Positions 8,006-17,544 of a stretch of DNA of 61,089 bases are shown piece by piece. The position numbers and the translations under genes are program-made. The stretch covers positions 1-61,089 of the forward strand of contig CAZFSO010000005.1 in NCBI GenBank assembly GCA_964522095.1, in the 5' to 3' direction. The notes under the pieces were generated by a model that was not told the DNA's origin, ran no database searches, and saw only the letters and a list, made by a program, of their open reading frames with translations. How positions within the stretch are numbered: the first letter of the stretch is position 1; every line of letters begins with the position of its first letter. Source of the stretch: UBA6054 sp964522095. Lineage in GTDB: Bacteria > Planctomycetota > Phycisphaerae > Phycisphaerales > UBA1924.

Positions 8006-8949
8006 CAGGACACCTGCCCCGCGGGCTTTGGAGAAATCGTGTCGGACGACGACGCCGGGGACGCGGCCCGGCGGTCGTTCTTGCTGGCGCGGGCCCGCTG
8101 GCGGATGCGTTCGCCGACGAGCATGACCGTGATCAGGACGATGAGGAGCACGACGGTCACCGCCCCGCCCAGGCGCATCAACGCCATGGCCTGGAGCGAG
8201 TACGCGCCCGCGGTCGGATCATAGCGGAAGCAGTAGTGCATGATCCGCTCGCCGATGCTCATTGCGATCTTCCCCTCACTCGCGTCGAGCAGGGTCAGCC
8301 GGAGTTGATCGGGGGGGAAGTCGTAGCCGTAGACGTAGCGGACGACCTTGCCCTCGGGCGAGAGCACGGTGACGCCCGCGGCGTGGGACCACTCGCCGTT
8401 GGCCAGGGGGATGAACTGGAAGCCCACGGCGTCGGTCAGGCGGCGGATGTTGGTCTCGTCGCCGGTCAGGTAGGTCACGCCTTCGGCCGCGCCGGGGGCG
8501 TCGGCCTTGGCGTAGTGGTTCATGAAGCGGAGCTTCTTGCCCCTGGCCTGGGTGGTGCCCTCGCGGTGGTCGAAACTGACCACCAGCAGGCGGAACTGGT
8601 CGCCCAGGGTGTAGTCCATCTTGTTGAGCGATTCGAGCAGTTTGTCGACCACGATGGTGCAGACCACCGGGCACTCGAAGTAGACCAGCGCCAGGATCAC
8701 CGGGCGCTCGGCGTCGAAATAGCGGGCGAGCGTGACGTCCCGGCCCTCGGAGTCGGTGAACGACGCGTCGAGGGGGGCGAGGGCGCCGAGGCGCTCCTCG
8801 ATGTCGACCCCCTGGAGTTCCTTGACCTGGTCGCGCTCGAGGATGAGTTGGGCGTGAGCCGGCGCGGCCACCGCGCCCAGCGCGAGGATCGCACCCAGCA
8901 CGGCGCCGAGGCGGCGGGAGAGCGGGTTGGCCCAATCAGCCCTGGACAT
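8005..8949 (-). CDS. SCO1/SenC-type copper chaperone
   Basis: 314 residues. An N-terminal signal (ending ...AVAAPAHA) leads into a thioredoxin-like SCO domain with the copper ligands CPVVC and the conserved distal His in WSHAAGVTVL. A transmembrane helix near residues 273-292 and a basic tail (RIRQRARASK) anchor it at the C-terminus. SCO proteins deliver copper to the CuA site of subunit II, which fits the adjacent coxB. Its start overlaps the end of the small upstream membrane gene by 14 bases, and its stop overlaps coxB by one base. The SCO assignment is firm; C-terminal anchoring is less usual than N-terminal anchoring. Confidence 0.92.
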   Translation of the reverse strand: MSRADWANPLSRRLGAVLGAILALGAVAAPAHAQLILERDQVKELQGVDIEERLGALAPLDASFTDSEGRDVTLARYFDAERPVILALVYFECPVVCTIVVDKLLESLNKMDYTLGDQFRLLVVSFDHREGTTQARGKKLRFMNHYAKADAPGAAEGVTYLTGDETNIRRLTDAVGFQFIPLANGEWSHAAGVTVLSPEGKVVRYVYGYDFPPDQLRLTLLDASEGKIAMSIGERIMHYCFRYDPTAGAYSLQAMALMRLGGAVTVVLLIVLITVMLVGERIRQRARASKNDRRAASPASSSDTISPKPAGQVS

Positions 8950-9334
8950 CGGCGTGTTCGTCGTTCCTGCTCTGGGCGCCCTGGGCGCGGTACTGGTCGA
9001 CGACGCGGTCGATGGCGTGGTCGAGGGGGATGTGGACGGTGCCCGAGGCCTGGTCGACCCAGCCGAACTCGCCCAGGCGCCGGTGCGCGGCGACCTTGTC
9101 CTCGAAGGCGGGGCGCATGGCCGTGGTGCCCTCCTGACGCTCGGCGCGGAACGACGAGACGTAGGAGTTGAAGTAGGCGACGAGCACCAGGATGACGAAG
9201 ATGACGCCCAGGACCATGACGATGAAGGTCAGGCCCAAGGCCCGGGCGCTGGCGTGGGCGCCGTGCTCGGGCTGGGGGGCGCCCTCGGCCGTGGTGTGGT
9301 GGTGCCAGGCGTCGTGGCCGTGACCGCTGCTCAT
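8936..9334 (-). CDS. Small single-helix membrane protein between actF and SCO
   Basis: 132 residues, function unknown. The N-terminus is His-rich (GHGHDAWHHHTT), followed by one strong transmembrane helix at about 34-57 and a soluble C-terminal domain of ~70 residues. There is no heme or metal motif beyond the His-rich start. The frame is open far upstream, but the ATG at 9334 fits the start of the homologous-looking protein and the end of actF. It overlaps the SCO gene by 14 bases. Its fixed place between the ACIII and oxidase genes suggests a subunit or assembly factor joining them. That is inference from context. Confidence 0.75.
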   Translation of the reverse strand: MSSGHGHDAWHHHTTAEGAPQPEHGAHASARALGLTFIVMVLGVIFVILVLVAYFNSYVSSFRAERQEGTTAMRPAFEDKVAAHRRLGEFGWVDQASGTVHIPLDHAIDRVVDQYRAQGAQSRNDEHADVQG

Positions 9335-9435
9335 GTTCGACCTCCGTCTTGCCGCCCCCGCGGCTGGCGCCGGAACGGGGGGTTGGTGTGCTGGTTGAAG
9401 TCCCTCCGGCCGGTCTCCCGGCCGGAGGGGGTCGG

Positions 9436-10755
9436 TCAGGTGTAGTTGCGGTGGGCCATGGACTCGTGCAGGAGCGGGTCCTTGAGCGGCATGAGCGGGG
9501 CCGATTCGAGCCGCCTGGTCATCAGCCAGCCCCAGACGCCGAGCACGCCCACCGCGCCCGCGGCGTCCAGCCAGATCCCCATCACGCCCGGGTCCGCCTC
9601 GCCGGGCATGGCGGCCGGGACATAGACCATAGGACGGATGATCCACACCATGTCCAGCACGGTCATGACGAGCATGAACAGGGCCATCAGGCCGATCAGA
9701 CGGGGGTTGCGCTTCACGCCGCGCCAGGCGAGGATGACGAACGGCACGATGAAGTGCCCGAAGCACAGGGTCACGAACAGCCAGTGCCAGCCGTGGGACG
9801 TGCGGTAGACGAACCAGGCCGTCTCCTCGGGGATGTTCGAGTACCAGATGAGGAAGTACTGCGAGAAGGCGATGTAGGCCCAGAAGACGGTGAAGGTGAA
9901 GATGAGTTTGCCCAGGTCGTGGAAGTGCTCCTCGGTGACCAGGCCGTCGAGTTTGCCGCGCATCCGGACGATGGCGAGGGTCAGCACGACGACCGACACG
10001 CCGCCGAGGGCGCAGGAGGCGAAGTAGTAGACCCCCCACATCGTGGAGAAGAAGCGGTAGTCCAGGCTCATGAGGAAGTCGAAGGCGGCGAAGGCGGTCG
10101 TCAGGGCGAAGAGCAGGATGCCCCAGCCGGCGGTGAACCGGGCCTTGCGCCCGAGCGTGCGGTCGCCGGTCTCGTCCTGGCGCCGGCTCAGGCTGGCGAA
10201 GCGCAAGCCGAGGAAGGACCAGACGGCGCCGTAGACGAGCAGGCGGACGACGAAGAAGCCGGCGTTGAGGTAAGGCTCCTTCTTGCCGAGGAGGTAGTCG
10301 CCGTGGGTGCCGCCCATCCATTCCAGCAGCACGCCGCCCTGCCAGATCTCGATGATGACGATCGGCCAGAGGGCGAACCAGCAGAAGGGCAGGAGGGCTG
10401 CGCCGTGCTCGAAGACGCGCCGGCAGGTGATGACCCAGCCGGCGTTGAGCGAGTGAAAGACCAGCAGGAAGAACAGGCAGCCCAGCGACATCGACAGGGC
10501 GGTGAACACCCCGACCTCGTAGGCCGCCAGGGCGTGGCGCAGGTTGAGGGTGAACCCGCCCAGCAGCGTCAGGCCCAGCCCGGCCAGGCCGATGAACAGC
10601 AGGGGCAGGCCCAGGCGTCCGAGCACGCCGCGGGACCAGAGGTTGTCCTCGGTCATGCGCGGGTCGGCGGCGATGGTCGCCAGGCGGCGTTCCCACGCGG
10701 CGTCGGCCAGGGCGGTCTCGGGAGGGGCGGGGTGGTTGGCGGCGATGTGGCTCAC
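9436..10755 (-). CDS. actF: Alternative complex III membrane subunit ActF
   Basis: 439 residues, about ten transmembrane helices, resembling ActC/NrfD in fold but lacking cofactors. In ACIII it is the second large membrane subunit, thought to take part in proton movement. Recognisable features are the N-terminal GLPLLFIGLAGLGLTLLGG helix and repeated aromatic-rich helices (FWAYIAFSQYFLIWYSN, the last after FTFTV). It overlaps the actE stop codon by 4 bases (10752-10755), a translational coupling signal. The gap to the next gene is about 100 bases. Confidence 0.9.
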   Translation of the reverse strand: MSHIAANHPAPPETALADAAWERRLATIAADPRMTEDNLWSRGVLGRLGLPLLFIGLAGLGLTLLGGFTLNLRHALAAYEVGVFTALSMSLGCLFFLLVFHSLNAGWVITCRRVFEHGAALLPFCWFALWPIVIIEIWQGGVLLEWMGGTHGDYLLGKKEPYLNAGFFVVRLLVYGAVWSFLGLRFASLSRRQDETGDRTLGRKARFTAGWGILLFALTTAFAAFDFLMSLDYRFFSTMWGVYYFASCALGGVSVVVLTLAIVRMRGKLDGLVTEEHFHDLGKLIFTFTVFWAYIAFSQYFLIWYSNIPEETAWFVYRTSHGWHWLFVTLCFGHFIVPFVILAWRGVKRNPRLIGLMALFMLVMTVLDMVWIIRPMVYVPAAMPGEADPGVMGIWLDAAGAVGVLGVWGWLMTRRLESAPLMPLKDPLLHESMAHRNYT

Positions 10756-11546
10756 TGGGTGCCTCCCGTCGGTTCCAGGCGGGCCCGGTCCGCCGGCGCC
10801 AGGTCGGAGACCGGCACGCCCTGGGCGGCCTGCAGCGTGCGGATGTAGGCGACGATGGCCCAGGCGTCGCGCTCATCGACGGCGTGGGCGTAGGGCGGCA
10901 TGCGGTAGGTGCCGTCCGGGTTCGTCAGGCCGTTGCGGATGACGTGGAACAGGTACCCGTCCTTGCCCTGGTCGGTGGAGGGGTCGCGGTAGAGTTCGGC
11001 CAGCAGGTTGGCGGGGTCGTAACTCCACAGGCGACCGACGGTGCCGGCGCCCTCGGCGCGGCCGCCGACGCCGGTGTAGCCGTGGCAGGCCGAGCAGTAG
11101 ATGTCGAAGCGCTCGCGCCCGCGGATGATCAGGTCGCGGTCGACCTCGACGGGGATGGTCTCCGCGTAGGTCGGCGCCTGGGGGTCCGAGCCGGGCATGA
11201 CGCCGAACGCGAAGGTCGCGTCCTCCCTGAGGATGTCGCGGCGCTCGGCGACGATGCGCTCGCCCCACGCGACGCCGTCGAGCGTGCGCGGGTCGTGCGT
11301 GGTCGAGCCGTAGGGCACGGTGCGGGCGACCAGGCCCCGGTCGGCGCGGCCGTCCTCGAAGAACTGGCTGCCGGCCTGGGGCATCAGTTTGGGCTGGTCG
11401 TCCATGTCCGGGAAGAACTGCCTGGGCGGGCTGTCGGACCGGTCGCCCCGGCAACCGGTCATCGCGCCCGCGCCGGCGAGCAGGGCGACGGCGCACAGGC
11501 CGGCAACGGCCCTGGCGTGTCGCGTGTTGGCGTTGATGGTGGTCAT
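10752..11546 (-). CDS. actE: Alternative complex III mono-heme cytochrome c subunit ActE (lipoprotein)
   Basis: 264 residues from the ATG at 11546. The frame is open 26 codons further upstream, but this start places a lipoprotein signal ending AGAMTGC at the N-terminus, with Cys as the lipidated residue. A single heme c site, CSACHGYTG, lies near residue 145, and a class I cytochrome c fold follows with a distal Met in YRMPPYAHAV. In ACIII the mono-heme subunit passes electrons to the oxidase. The gene follows actD by about 35 bases and overlaps actF by four. Confidence 0.92.
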   Translation of the reverse strand: MTTINANTRHARAVAGLCAVALLAGAGAMTGCRGDRSDSPPRQFFPDMDDQPKLMPQAGSQFFEDGRADRGLVARTVPYGSTTHDPRTLDGVAWGERIVAERRDILREDATFAFGVMPGSDPQAPTYAETIPVEVDRDLIIRGRERFDIYCSACHGYTGVGGRAEGAGTVGRLWSYDPANLLAELYRDPSTDQGKDGYLFHVIRNGLTNPDGTYRMPPYAHAVDERDAWAIVAYIRTLQAAQGVPVSDLAPADRARLEPTGGTQ

Positions 11547-11580
11547 CTCGTCGTCCTCGCCCGTGCGGGCAGTCGCCGGT

Positions 11581-12207
11581 TCAGTCGGTCTCTTCGATGA
11601 TGGTGATGTCGGTCCCGCCGGCACGCTCGAGCAGGGCCCGCGTGGCGCCGGGGTCGAAGTTGGGGTCGTCGGCCTCGATGGCGATCATGAAGCGGTCGTT
11701 GCTGACCCGCAGGAAGCGCTCGTGCCCGAACAGCGGGTGGTGGAACCGGGGCAGCCCGTTGAGCGCCAGCATGCCGAAAAGGCACGCGAACGCGGTGAAC
11801 AGCACGCCGAGCTCGAACATGATGGGCATGAAGGGCTGCCACGCGCCGTAGGGCTTGCCCTGGGTGACCATCGGGTAGAGGTACCACGAGGTGATCCACT
11901 GCAGGAAGGCCGCGAAGCCCACGCCGAACACGGCCGCGCCCAGGGCGAGCAGGGGCAGTTTGGTGCTCTTGATGCCCATGGCCTGCTCCATCCCGTGCAC
12001 CGGGAACGGGGTGTGCAGGTCCCACTTCGAGTACCCCGCGTCGCGGACCATCTCGGCCGCCCGGTAGACCGCGGGGGTCTCCGAGAACTCGGCCACCATG
12101 CCCCAGACCCGGTTGCCCGCCTCGGAGACGAAGCGCGGGCCGGGCTTGCGCACGAACATCGGGAAGTAGTCCGCCGCGGCCGACTTGATGTTGCTCACCG
12201 CTGACAT
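11581..12207 (-). CDS. actD: Alternative complex III subunit ActD (DUF3341)
   Basis: 208 residues, DUF3341 family. A soluble N-terminal part has the family segments AEMVRDAGYSKWDLHTPFPV and HGMEQAMGIKSTKLP. Two transmembrane helices follow, and then the HPLFGHERFLRVSNDRFMI region that is conserved in ActD. It has no cofactor and is a structural peripheral-to-membrane subunit of ACIII. The gene starts three bases after the actC stop codon and is part of the act operon. Confidence 0.92.
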   Translation of the reverse strand: MSAVSNIKSAAADYFPMFVRKPGPRFVSEAGNRVWGMVAEFSETPAVYRAAEMVRDAGYSKWDLHTPFPVHGMEQAMGIKSTKLPLLALGAAVFGVGFAAFLQWITSWYLYPMVTQGKPYGAWQPFMPIMFELGVLFTAFACLFGMLALNGLPRFHHPLFGHERFLRVSNDRFMIAIEADDPNFDPGATRALLERAGGTDITIIEETD

Positions 12208-12210
12208 GGC

Positions 12211-13803
12211 TTAGTGCTCCTCGTCGTGGTGCTCGTGTGTGTGGGCCTGCGGCATGACGACCTTGACCTCGGCCAGGGCGAAGACGGGCAGGAACTTGAG
12301 GAACAGCAGGAACAGCGTCGCGAAGATGCCGAACGAGCCCACGAACGTCAGGATGTCCACCCAGGTCGGCCAGAACATGTGCCACTCGCCGGGGAGGAAG
12401 GCCCGGTGCAGGCTGGTCACGATGATGACGAACCGCTCGAACCACATGCCGATCGTCACCGCCAGGGCCACGATCCAGATCACCAGGGGGTTCTGGCGGA
12501 GGCGTCGGAACCAGAACATCTGCGGGAAGACCACGTTGCAGACGATCATGGTCCAGTAGGCCCACCAGTACGGCGCCACCGTCGGGTTGACGCGGTTGTT
12601 GGCGAAGGCCTCGAACTCGAACCGGTTGGCCCCGTACCAGGCGATGAAGAACTCCATCGAGTACGCGAAGCCGACCATGGTGCCGGTGACCAGCAGGATC
12701 TTGGCCATGTTCTCCAGGTGACGCAGCGTCAGCAGGTCGGAGAAGTTGGGCAGGATCGCCCGCACCGGGATCAGCAGCAGCAGCACCATCGCGAACCCGC
12801 CGAACACGGCGCCCGCCACGAAGTAGGGCGGGAAGATCGTCGTGTGCCAGCCGGGCAGGATCGAGGTCGCGAAGTCGAACGACACGATCGAGTGCACGCT
12901 GAGCACCAGCGGCGTCGAGATGCCCGCCAGCATCAGGTAGGCCCGCTCGTAGCGGTGCCAGTGGCGGCTCGAGAACCGCCAGCCCAGGCTCAGCAGGCCG
13001 TAGACCGTCACGCGGATCCGGTCCGGCCTCGGCAGGAACGGCACGACCACGTCGCGCCCGACCGGCATCGGCAGGGCGAACGGGCGCGAGAGGTTGCGCT
13101 CAAGACGCAGGTACGCCCGGTCGCGCAGCGTCGCCAGGTCGGGGATCATGCCCATGAACCAGAAGAGCACCGAGACCGTCGCGTAGGTCGACACGGCGAA
13201 CACGTCCCACAGCAGCGGGCTGCGGAAGTTCGGCCAGATGGCGTTGGAGTTGGGGATCGGGAAGAGCATCCAGGCGAACCACACGCGCCCGACGTGGATG
13301 CCCGGGAAGATGCCCGCGCAGATGACCGCGAAGATCGTCATCGCCTCGGCCGCCCGGTTCACCGCCGTGCGCCAGTTCTGCTTGAGCAGGCAGAGGATCG
13401 CGGAGATCAGCGTGCCGGCGTGGCCGATGCCGATCCAGAACACGAAGTTGGTGATGTCCCAGGCCCAGTCGACCTGGTTGTTCAGCCCCCACACGCCGAC
13501 GCCGGTGATGATCAGGTAGAGGATCATGCCGGTGCCGATGGCGGCGATCGTCGAGGTGATGGTGAGCATCGCCAGCCAGGGCTTGGGCATCGGCGCCTCG
13601 GCGTAGCCGCAGACGATGTCGGTGACCTCGCCGAACGAGCGGTCGCCCAGGACGAGGGGGGCCCGCATGGCGGGGTCCTCGATGAGGGTGCCGTCGTCGC
13701 GCGTGCCGGGAACGACCTTGGACGCCCTGGGGGGCGGCTGGGCCCCCGGCTCAAGCCCGGTCAGCCGGGCTGCGATGGACTGGTCTGGTTCGAGTGCGGT
13801 CAT
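12211..13803 (-). CDS. actC: Alternative complex III membrane subunit ActC (NrfD/PsrC-like)
   Basis: 530 residues with about ten transmembrane helices, the NrfD-like quinol-oxidising membrane subunit of ACIII. Typical segments are GIGHAGTLISAILCLLKQNWR, STPLVLSVHSIVSFDFA and GSFGIFATLFLLFLKFLP. The last ends in a His-rich tail (HTHEHHDEEH). It sits under the Fe-S subunit ActB and supplies electrons from menaquinol or ubiquinol. It starts 87 bases after actB. The ~70-residue N-terminal extension before the first helix is hydrophilic and variable. Confidence 0.94.
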   Translation of the reverse strand: MTALEPDQSIAARLTGLEPGAQPPPRASKVVPGTRDDGTLIEDPAMRAPLVLGDRSFGEVTDIVCGYAEAPMPKPWLAMLTITSTIAAIGTGMILYLIITGVGVWGLNNQVDWAWDITNFVFWIGIGHAGTLISAILCLLKQNWRTAVNRAAEAMTIFAVICAGIFPGIHVGRVWFAWMLFPIPNSNAIWPNFRSPLLWDVFAVSTYATVSVLFWFMGMIPDLATLRDRAYLRLERNLSRPFALPMPVGRDVVVPFLPRPDRIRVTVYGLLSLGWRFSSRHWHRYERAYLMLAGISTPLVLSVHSIVSFDFATSILPGWHTTIFPPYFVAGAVFGGFAMVLLLLIPVRAILPNFSDLLTLRHLENMAKILLVTGTMVGFAYSMEFFIAWYGANRFEFEAFANNRVNPTVAPYWWAYWTMIVCNVVFPQMFWFRRLRQNPLVIWIVALAVTIGMWFERFVIIVTSLHRAFLPGEWHMFWPTWVDILTFVGSFGIFATLFLLFLKFLPVFALAEVKVVMPQAHTHEHHDEEH

Positions 13804-13890
13804 GTTCGCTCCACCGTTGCCGTTTCGTTGCTCGCTCGCCTGGCCGCCTGGCCCGCCGGGCCTGCTCTGGGCCCCCGCCGCTGGTCCCGC

Positions 13891-16800
13891 TCAGGACGGG
13901 ACGCCCAGCACCCGGAGGCTGAGCGAGTAGCCCTGATCGGTGTATCTCTTGACCCCGTCGACGAAGGCCGAGGCGTGCCCGTTCTCGTGCAGCCCTCGGT
14001 CCTGGTCGGGCCCGTGGTGCAGGGGGTCGTGCTCGTCGTAGACGCGGATGGCCGCGTTCGGGTTGCGGACCTTCATCATGTGCGTGGTGCGGGGGCGGGT
14101 GTTGAGGTAGCCCAGCAGGCGGTAACTGCGGGCCGAGTTGCGCTCCTTGCGCACCACCGAGTCGGGGTCGAGCAGGTCGCCGAAGGTGATCGCCCCGGTC
14201 GGGCAGGCCTGCTGGCAGGCGACCTGGAAGTAGCCGTCGGGGATCGGCGCGACCTGGTCGGGCTCGGTCCAGATGCCCTTGACCTTGACCTCCTGCCGGG
14301 CCGCGTTGACCCGCTGGATGCAGTACGAGCACTTCTCCATCACGCCGCGGGAGCGGACCGTGACGTCGGGGTTGTACTGCATCTTGCGGATCTCGTCGAG
14401 TTTCTTGCGCAGGCGCGGGGGGATGAAGTTCTGGTTGAACGTGCGGTCCTCGCCGACGGTCTCGTCGAACTTCCCGGCCACCCCGCCCGAGACGTAGCGC
14501 CCGTCGAGCCCGCCGCGGAACTTGGTCACCGCGTAGTCGAAGAAGTTGAACCGGCGCACCTTGTACGGGCAGTTGTTGGCGCAGTACCGCGTGCCGATGC
14601 AGCGGTTGTAGGCCATGTTGTTCGTGCCCTCGGGCCCGTGGATGGTCGCGTTGACCGGGCAGACCACCTCGCACGGCGCGTTCTCGCAGTGCACGCAGGC
14701 CACCGGCTGCATCAGGATCTCGTCGGGGTTGTTCAGGTCCTCGCCGACGAAGTAGCGGTCCACACGGATCCAGGTCATCTCCCGGCCCTTGGCGACCTCG
14801 CTCTTGCCAACCACGGGGATGTTGTTCTCCGCCTGGCACGCGATCGTGCACACCGAGCAGCCCGTGCAGGCGTTCATGTCGATCGACATGCCCCACTGCG
14901 GCCCGCGCGAGTACGCCGGGGGCTGCTCGCGACCCAGCAGCGCCGGGCTGGGGACCAGTTTGTCCTCACGCGGGTCCGCCGGCGAGCGGTTCAGGGGGTT
15001 GTCGTACGCGCTGATGTTCGGTGGCGTGTGCGACAGTTCGCCGATGCGCTCGGCCAGGTTCAGTTCCGACACCGACGTGCCGTAGATGTGGTCGGGGTCC
15101 TCGAGCACCTCGTCGGCGTGCGCGTCGAACCAGCGCTTGTCCATCGCCCGGACGATCGTGTCGCGCTGCTCCGAGTCCGTGCCCTCGCTCTTGCGCGCCA
15201 GCGACCAGTGGTTCTGCGTCGACGCGATCGTGTAGGTCCCGCCGGTCCGCTCGAGTTTCGCCCCGAACGCGACCGCCCCGGCGGGCTTGACGGCGTAGGT
15301 GTTGAAGCCCGCGCCGTCGCCCACCTGGCCGCACACCGTCCGCCCGTAGCCGAGTTTCACGCCGATCACGTGGTCGGCCATGCCCGGCAGGATCCACACC
15401 GCCACGTCCATCGATCGCCCGCCCAGCGTCAGGCGGGCCATGCGCGCCTGGGGCATCTGCTGCTTGATGTAGGGGTTGAACTCGTCCAGGCGCGTGTGCT
15501 CGGGCAGCAGGCCCATCGACCGGGCCGTCTGCGGGCTGACGTAGACCGGATTGTCCCAGACCACGCTCGACCCGGTCTCGGGCAGCTCCTGCAGCCACGC
15601 GTTGTTGGCCGAGCGCCCGTCGTTGTGCCGGACGGTGTAGAACTCGACCTCCATCGCCGCCGGGCCCGGCTGGGGCGTCGGCGCCATGCGGGCGAAGGCC
15701 TCCAGCACCCGCCCCTCGCCCACGCCCGTCGCGGCCGGACGCTGCGCGGTGTCGGCCACCACGCCGTCCTGCAACGCCCGACGCCACGCGGTGTTGAACC
15801 GCTCGGAACCGACGCCGCCCCGGCCCCCGGCCCCCGCGAGGGTCTCGGTGACCAGCGCGTACCCGTCCGGGCCGGCCGAGCCGTTGCCCGACGCCAGCAC
15901 CGCCAGCAGTTCGATCTGCGAGTACGACGGCTCGAACAGCGGCGCGATCATCGGCTGCACCACCGACACCGTGCCGTCGGTCGTGCGCACGTCGCCCCAG
16001 GCCTCGAACGGGTGGGTCCCGTTGAGCGACCAGGTCGACGCCTCGCCCGTCTCGGTCGGGTTGACCGACAGGCTCACGCGGAACGGCGCCTTGGCGAAAG
16101 CCTCGGCGAAGCCCATGGCCCCCGGCGCGTCGTACACCGGGTTGGCCTCGAGCACCACCACGGTGTCCACGCGCCCGGCGTTGAGCGCCGCCGTCAGGTC
16201 GGTCAGGGCCGCCGCCGAGTCCGACGCGGCCTCGTCGTCCATCGCGAACAACTCGACGATCGGCCCGACCGCGCCCAGGCGGGCGTTGATCGCCATCGCG
16301 AGGGCGTAGGCCTCGGGCGCGAGCGACTCGCCCGGAACGACCACCGCGGCGCCGCGGTGCCCGGCCAGGTCCTCGGCGATCGCCCGCACGTGCTCGTCGG
16401 GGATGCCCGGCACCGATCCGCCCGGCGCGTCCATACCCAGCGCCCGCGCGACGGCCGCCAGGAACACCGGCATCTGCCCCGGGCTGAGCCGGAAGCGGTG
16501 GTCCGCCATCGAGCCCGTCCCGCTCGGGCGGGACTCGACCACGTAGAGGCGGCTCATGCTGTCGCCCGCCTGGCGCACCCGGCGCGTGCTCGCGAACCCG
16601 CGGCTGTGGAAGATCTGGTCCGGCCCGTCGTCCGTGAAGTCGCACCCCACGCTCAGCACGCGGCTGGCCCGCTCGAAGCGGTACCGCACCCGGTGCGCCG
16701 CGCCGAACGCCAGGCGCGTCCCCTCGATGCCCCCACGCTTCTCCGCGGGGTTCCACGCCACCCACGACGCCTGCGGCCAGCGCGCCAGCACCGCGTCGCG

Positions 16801-17466
16801 CATCCGGTCGCGCGTCGGCGAACTGCGCTTGTCGGCGATGAACGCCAGGCCCTGCCCCCCGTTGCGGTCAAAGCGGGCGAAGTGCTCGCCCGCCCAGTGG
16901 CGGAAGTCGTCCCAGGTCGCCGCGAGTCTGCCCCGCGCGGGGTTGTCGTAGACCGGGAACTTGAGCCGGTCCGGGTCGTAGAGGTCCAGCACGCTCGCCT
17001 GCGCCCAGGCCGAGGTCGAGCCTTGGTTGTTGGGGTGCAGGGGGTTGCCCTCGACCTTGGTCGGGCGCCCGCCGTGCGTCTCGACGAGCAGGCCCTCGGC
17101 CCCGCCGCCCGGCAGGGGCAGCGCGGTGGCGAAGTACAGCGCCTGGCCCGGCACGACCTCCTCGGGCACGTGGCGCGAGTAGGCCATGATCTTGCGGTCC
17201 GGGCGTCGGCAGCCCGGCAGCGTCGCGGCGCCCGCCAGGGCCAGCGAGGCCCCCATCACCTTCATGAACGACCGGCGGCTCGTCTCCTCCAGCAGGCTCG
17301 CGCCGCCGGGGAACTCACGCTCGACGAAGTCCCGGAACCCCGGGTCGCCCGCGAACTCCTCGGTCGAACGCCACACCGGACGCCCGCTCAGCGTCATCAG
17401 GTCGGCGGGCTTCTCCGGGATCTCGACTTTGCCCTTGGTCGACGGGCACTGATCGATGGTGCTCAT
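13891..17466 (-). CDS. actB: Alternative complex III Fe-S/molybdopterin-like subunit ActB
   Basis: 1191 residues. Near residue 64 is a twin-arginine signal (SRRSFMKVMGASLALAGAA) followed by LPGC, a possible lipid-attachment Cys. The middle ~700 residues resemble a molybdopterin oxidoreductase, but ACIII members bind no molybdenum cofactor. The C-terminal part (about residues 860-1110) carries four cysteine groups: CTGCSVCTIAC, CVHCENAPCEVVC, CIGTRYCANNC and CSYC with CQQACPTGAI. These match the three 4Fe-4S and one 3Fe-4S clusters known in ACIII. It carries electrons from quinol towards the heme c subunits. The large size (a TTR-like B fused to A) is normal for ActB. Confidence 0.95.
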   Translation of the reverse strand: MSTIDQCPSTKGKVEIPEKPADLMTLSGRPVWRSTEEFAGDPGFRDFVEREFPGGASLLEETSRRSFMKVMGASLALAGAATLPGCRRPDRKIMAYSRHVPEEVVPGQALYFATALPLPGGGAEGLLVETHGGRPTKVEGNPLHPNNQGSTSAWAQASVLDLYDPDRLKFPVYDNPARGRLAATWDDFRHWAGEHFARFDRNGGQGLAFIADKRSSPTRDRMRDAVLARWPQASWVAWNPAEKRGGIEGTRLAFGAAHRVRYRFERASRVLSVGCDFTDDGPDQIFHSRGFASTRRVRQAGDSMSRLYVVESRPSGTGSMADHRFRLSPGQMPVFLAAVARALGMDAPGGSVPGIPDEHVRAIAEDLAGHRGAAVVVPGESLAPEAYALAMAINARLGAVGPIVELFAMDDEAASDSAAALTDLTAALNAGRVDTVVVLEANPVYDAPGAMGFAEAFAKAPFRVSLSVNPTETGEASTWSLNGTHPFEAWGDVRTTDGTVSVVQPMIAPLFEPSYSQIELLAVLASGNGSAGPDGYALVTETLAGAGGRGGVGSERFNTAWRRALQDGVVADTAQRPAATGVGEGRVLEAFARMAPTPQPGPAAMEVEFYTVRHNDGRSANNAWLQELPETGSSVVWDNPVYVSPQTARSMGLLPEHTRLDEFNPYIKQQMPQARMARLTLGGRSMDVAVWILPGMADHVIGVKLGYGRTVCGQVGDGAGFNTYAVKPAGAVAFGAKLERTGGTYTIASTQNHWSLARKSEGTDSEQRDTIVRAMDKRWFDAHADEVLEDPDHIYGTSVSELNLAERIGELSHTPPNISAYDNPLNRSPADPREDKLVPSPALLGREQPPAYSRGPQWGMSIDMNACTGCSVCTIACQAENNIPVVGKSEVAKGREMTWIRVDRYFVGEDLNNPDEILMQPVACVHCENAPCEVVCPVNATIHGPEGTNNMAYNRCIGTRYCANNCPYKVRRFNFFDYAVTKFRGGLDGRYVSGGVAGKFDETVGEDRTFNQNFIPPRLRKKLDEIRKMQYNPDVTVRSRGVMEKCSYCIQRVNAARQEVKVKGIWTEPDQVAPIPDGYFQVACQQACPTGAITFGDLLDPDSVVRKERNSARSYRLLGYLNTRPRTTHMMKVRNPNAAIRVYDEHDPLHHGPDQDRGLHENGHASAFVDGVKRYTDQGYSLSLRVLGVPS

Positions 17467-17544
17467 GGTCTCGTCTCTCAGCGGGGCCGGTGCCCCGGGG
17501 ATGCGTCGGTCGGATCAACACGCGGCCGGATCAGAAGCGGCCGA

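Noticed and set aside
13891..17466. True molybdopterin oxidoreductase
   Set aside because: The gene sits in a complete act cluster, is the fused form typical of ActB, and ActB proteins lack the molybdenum cofactor.
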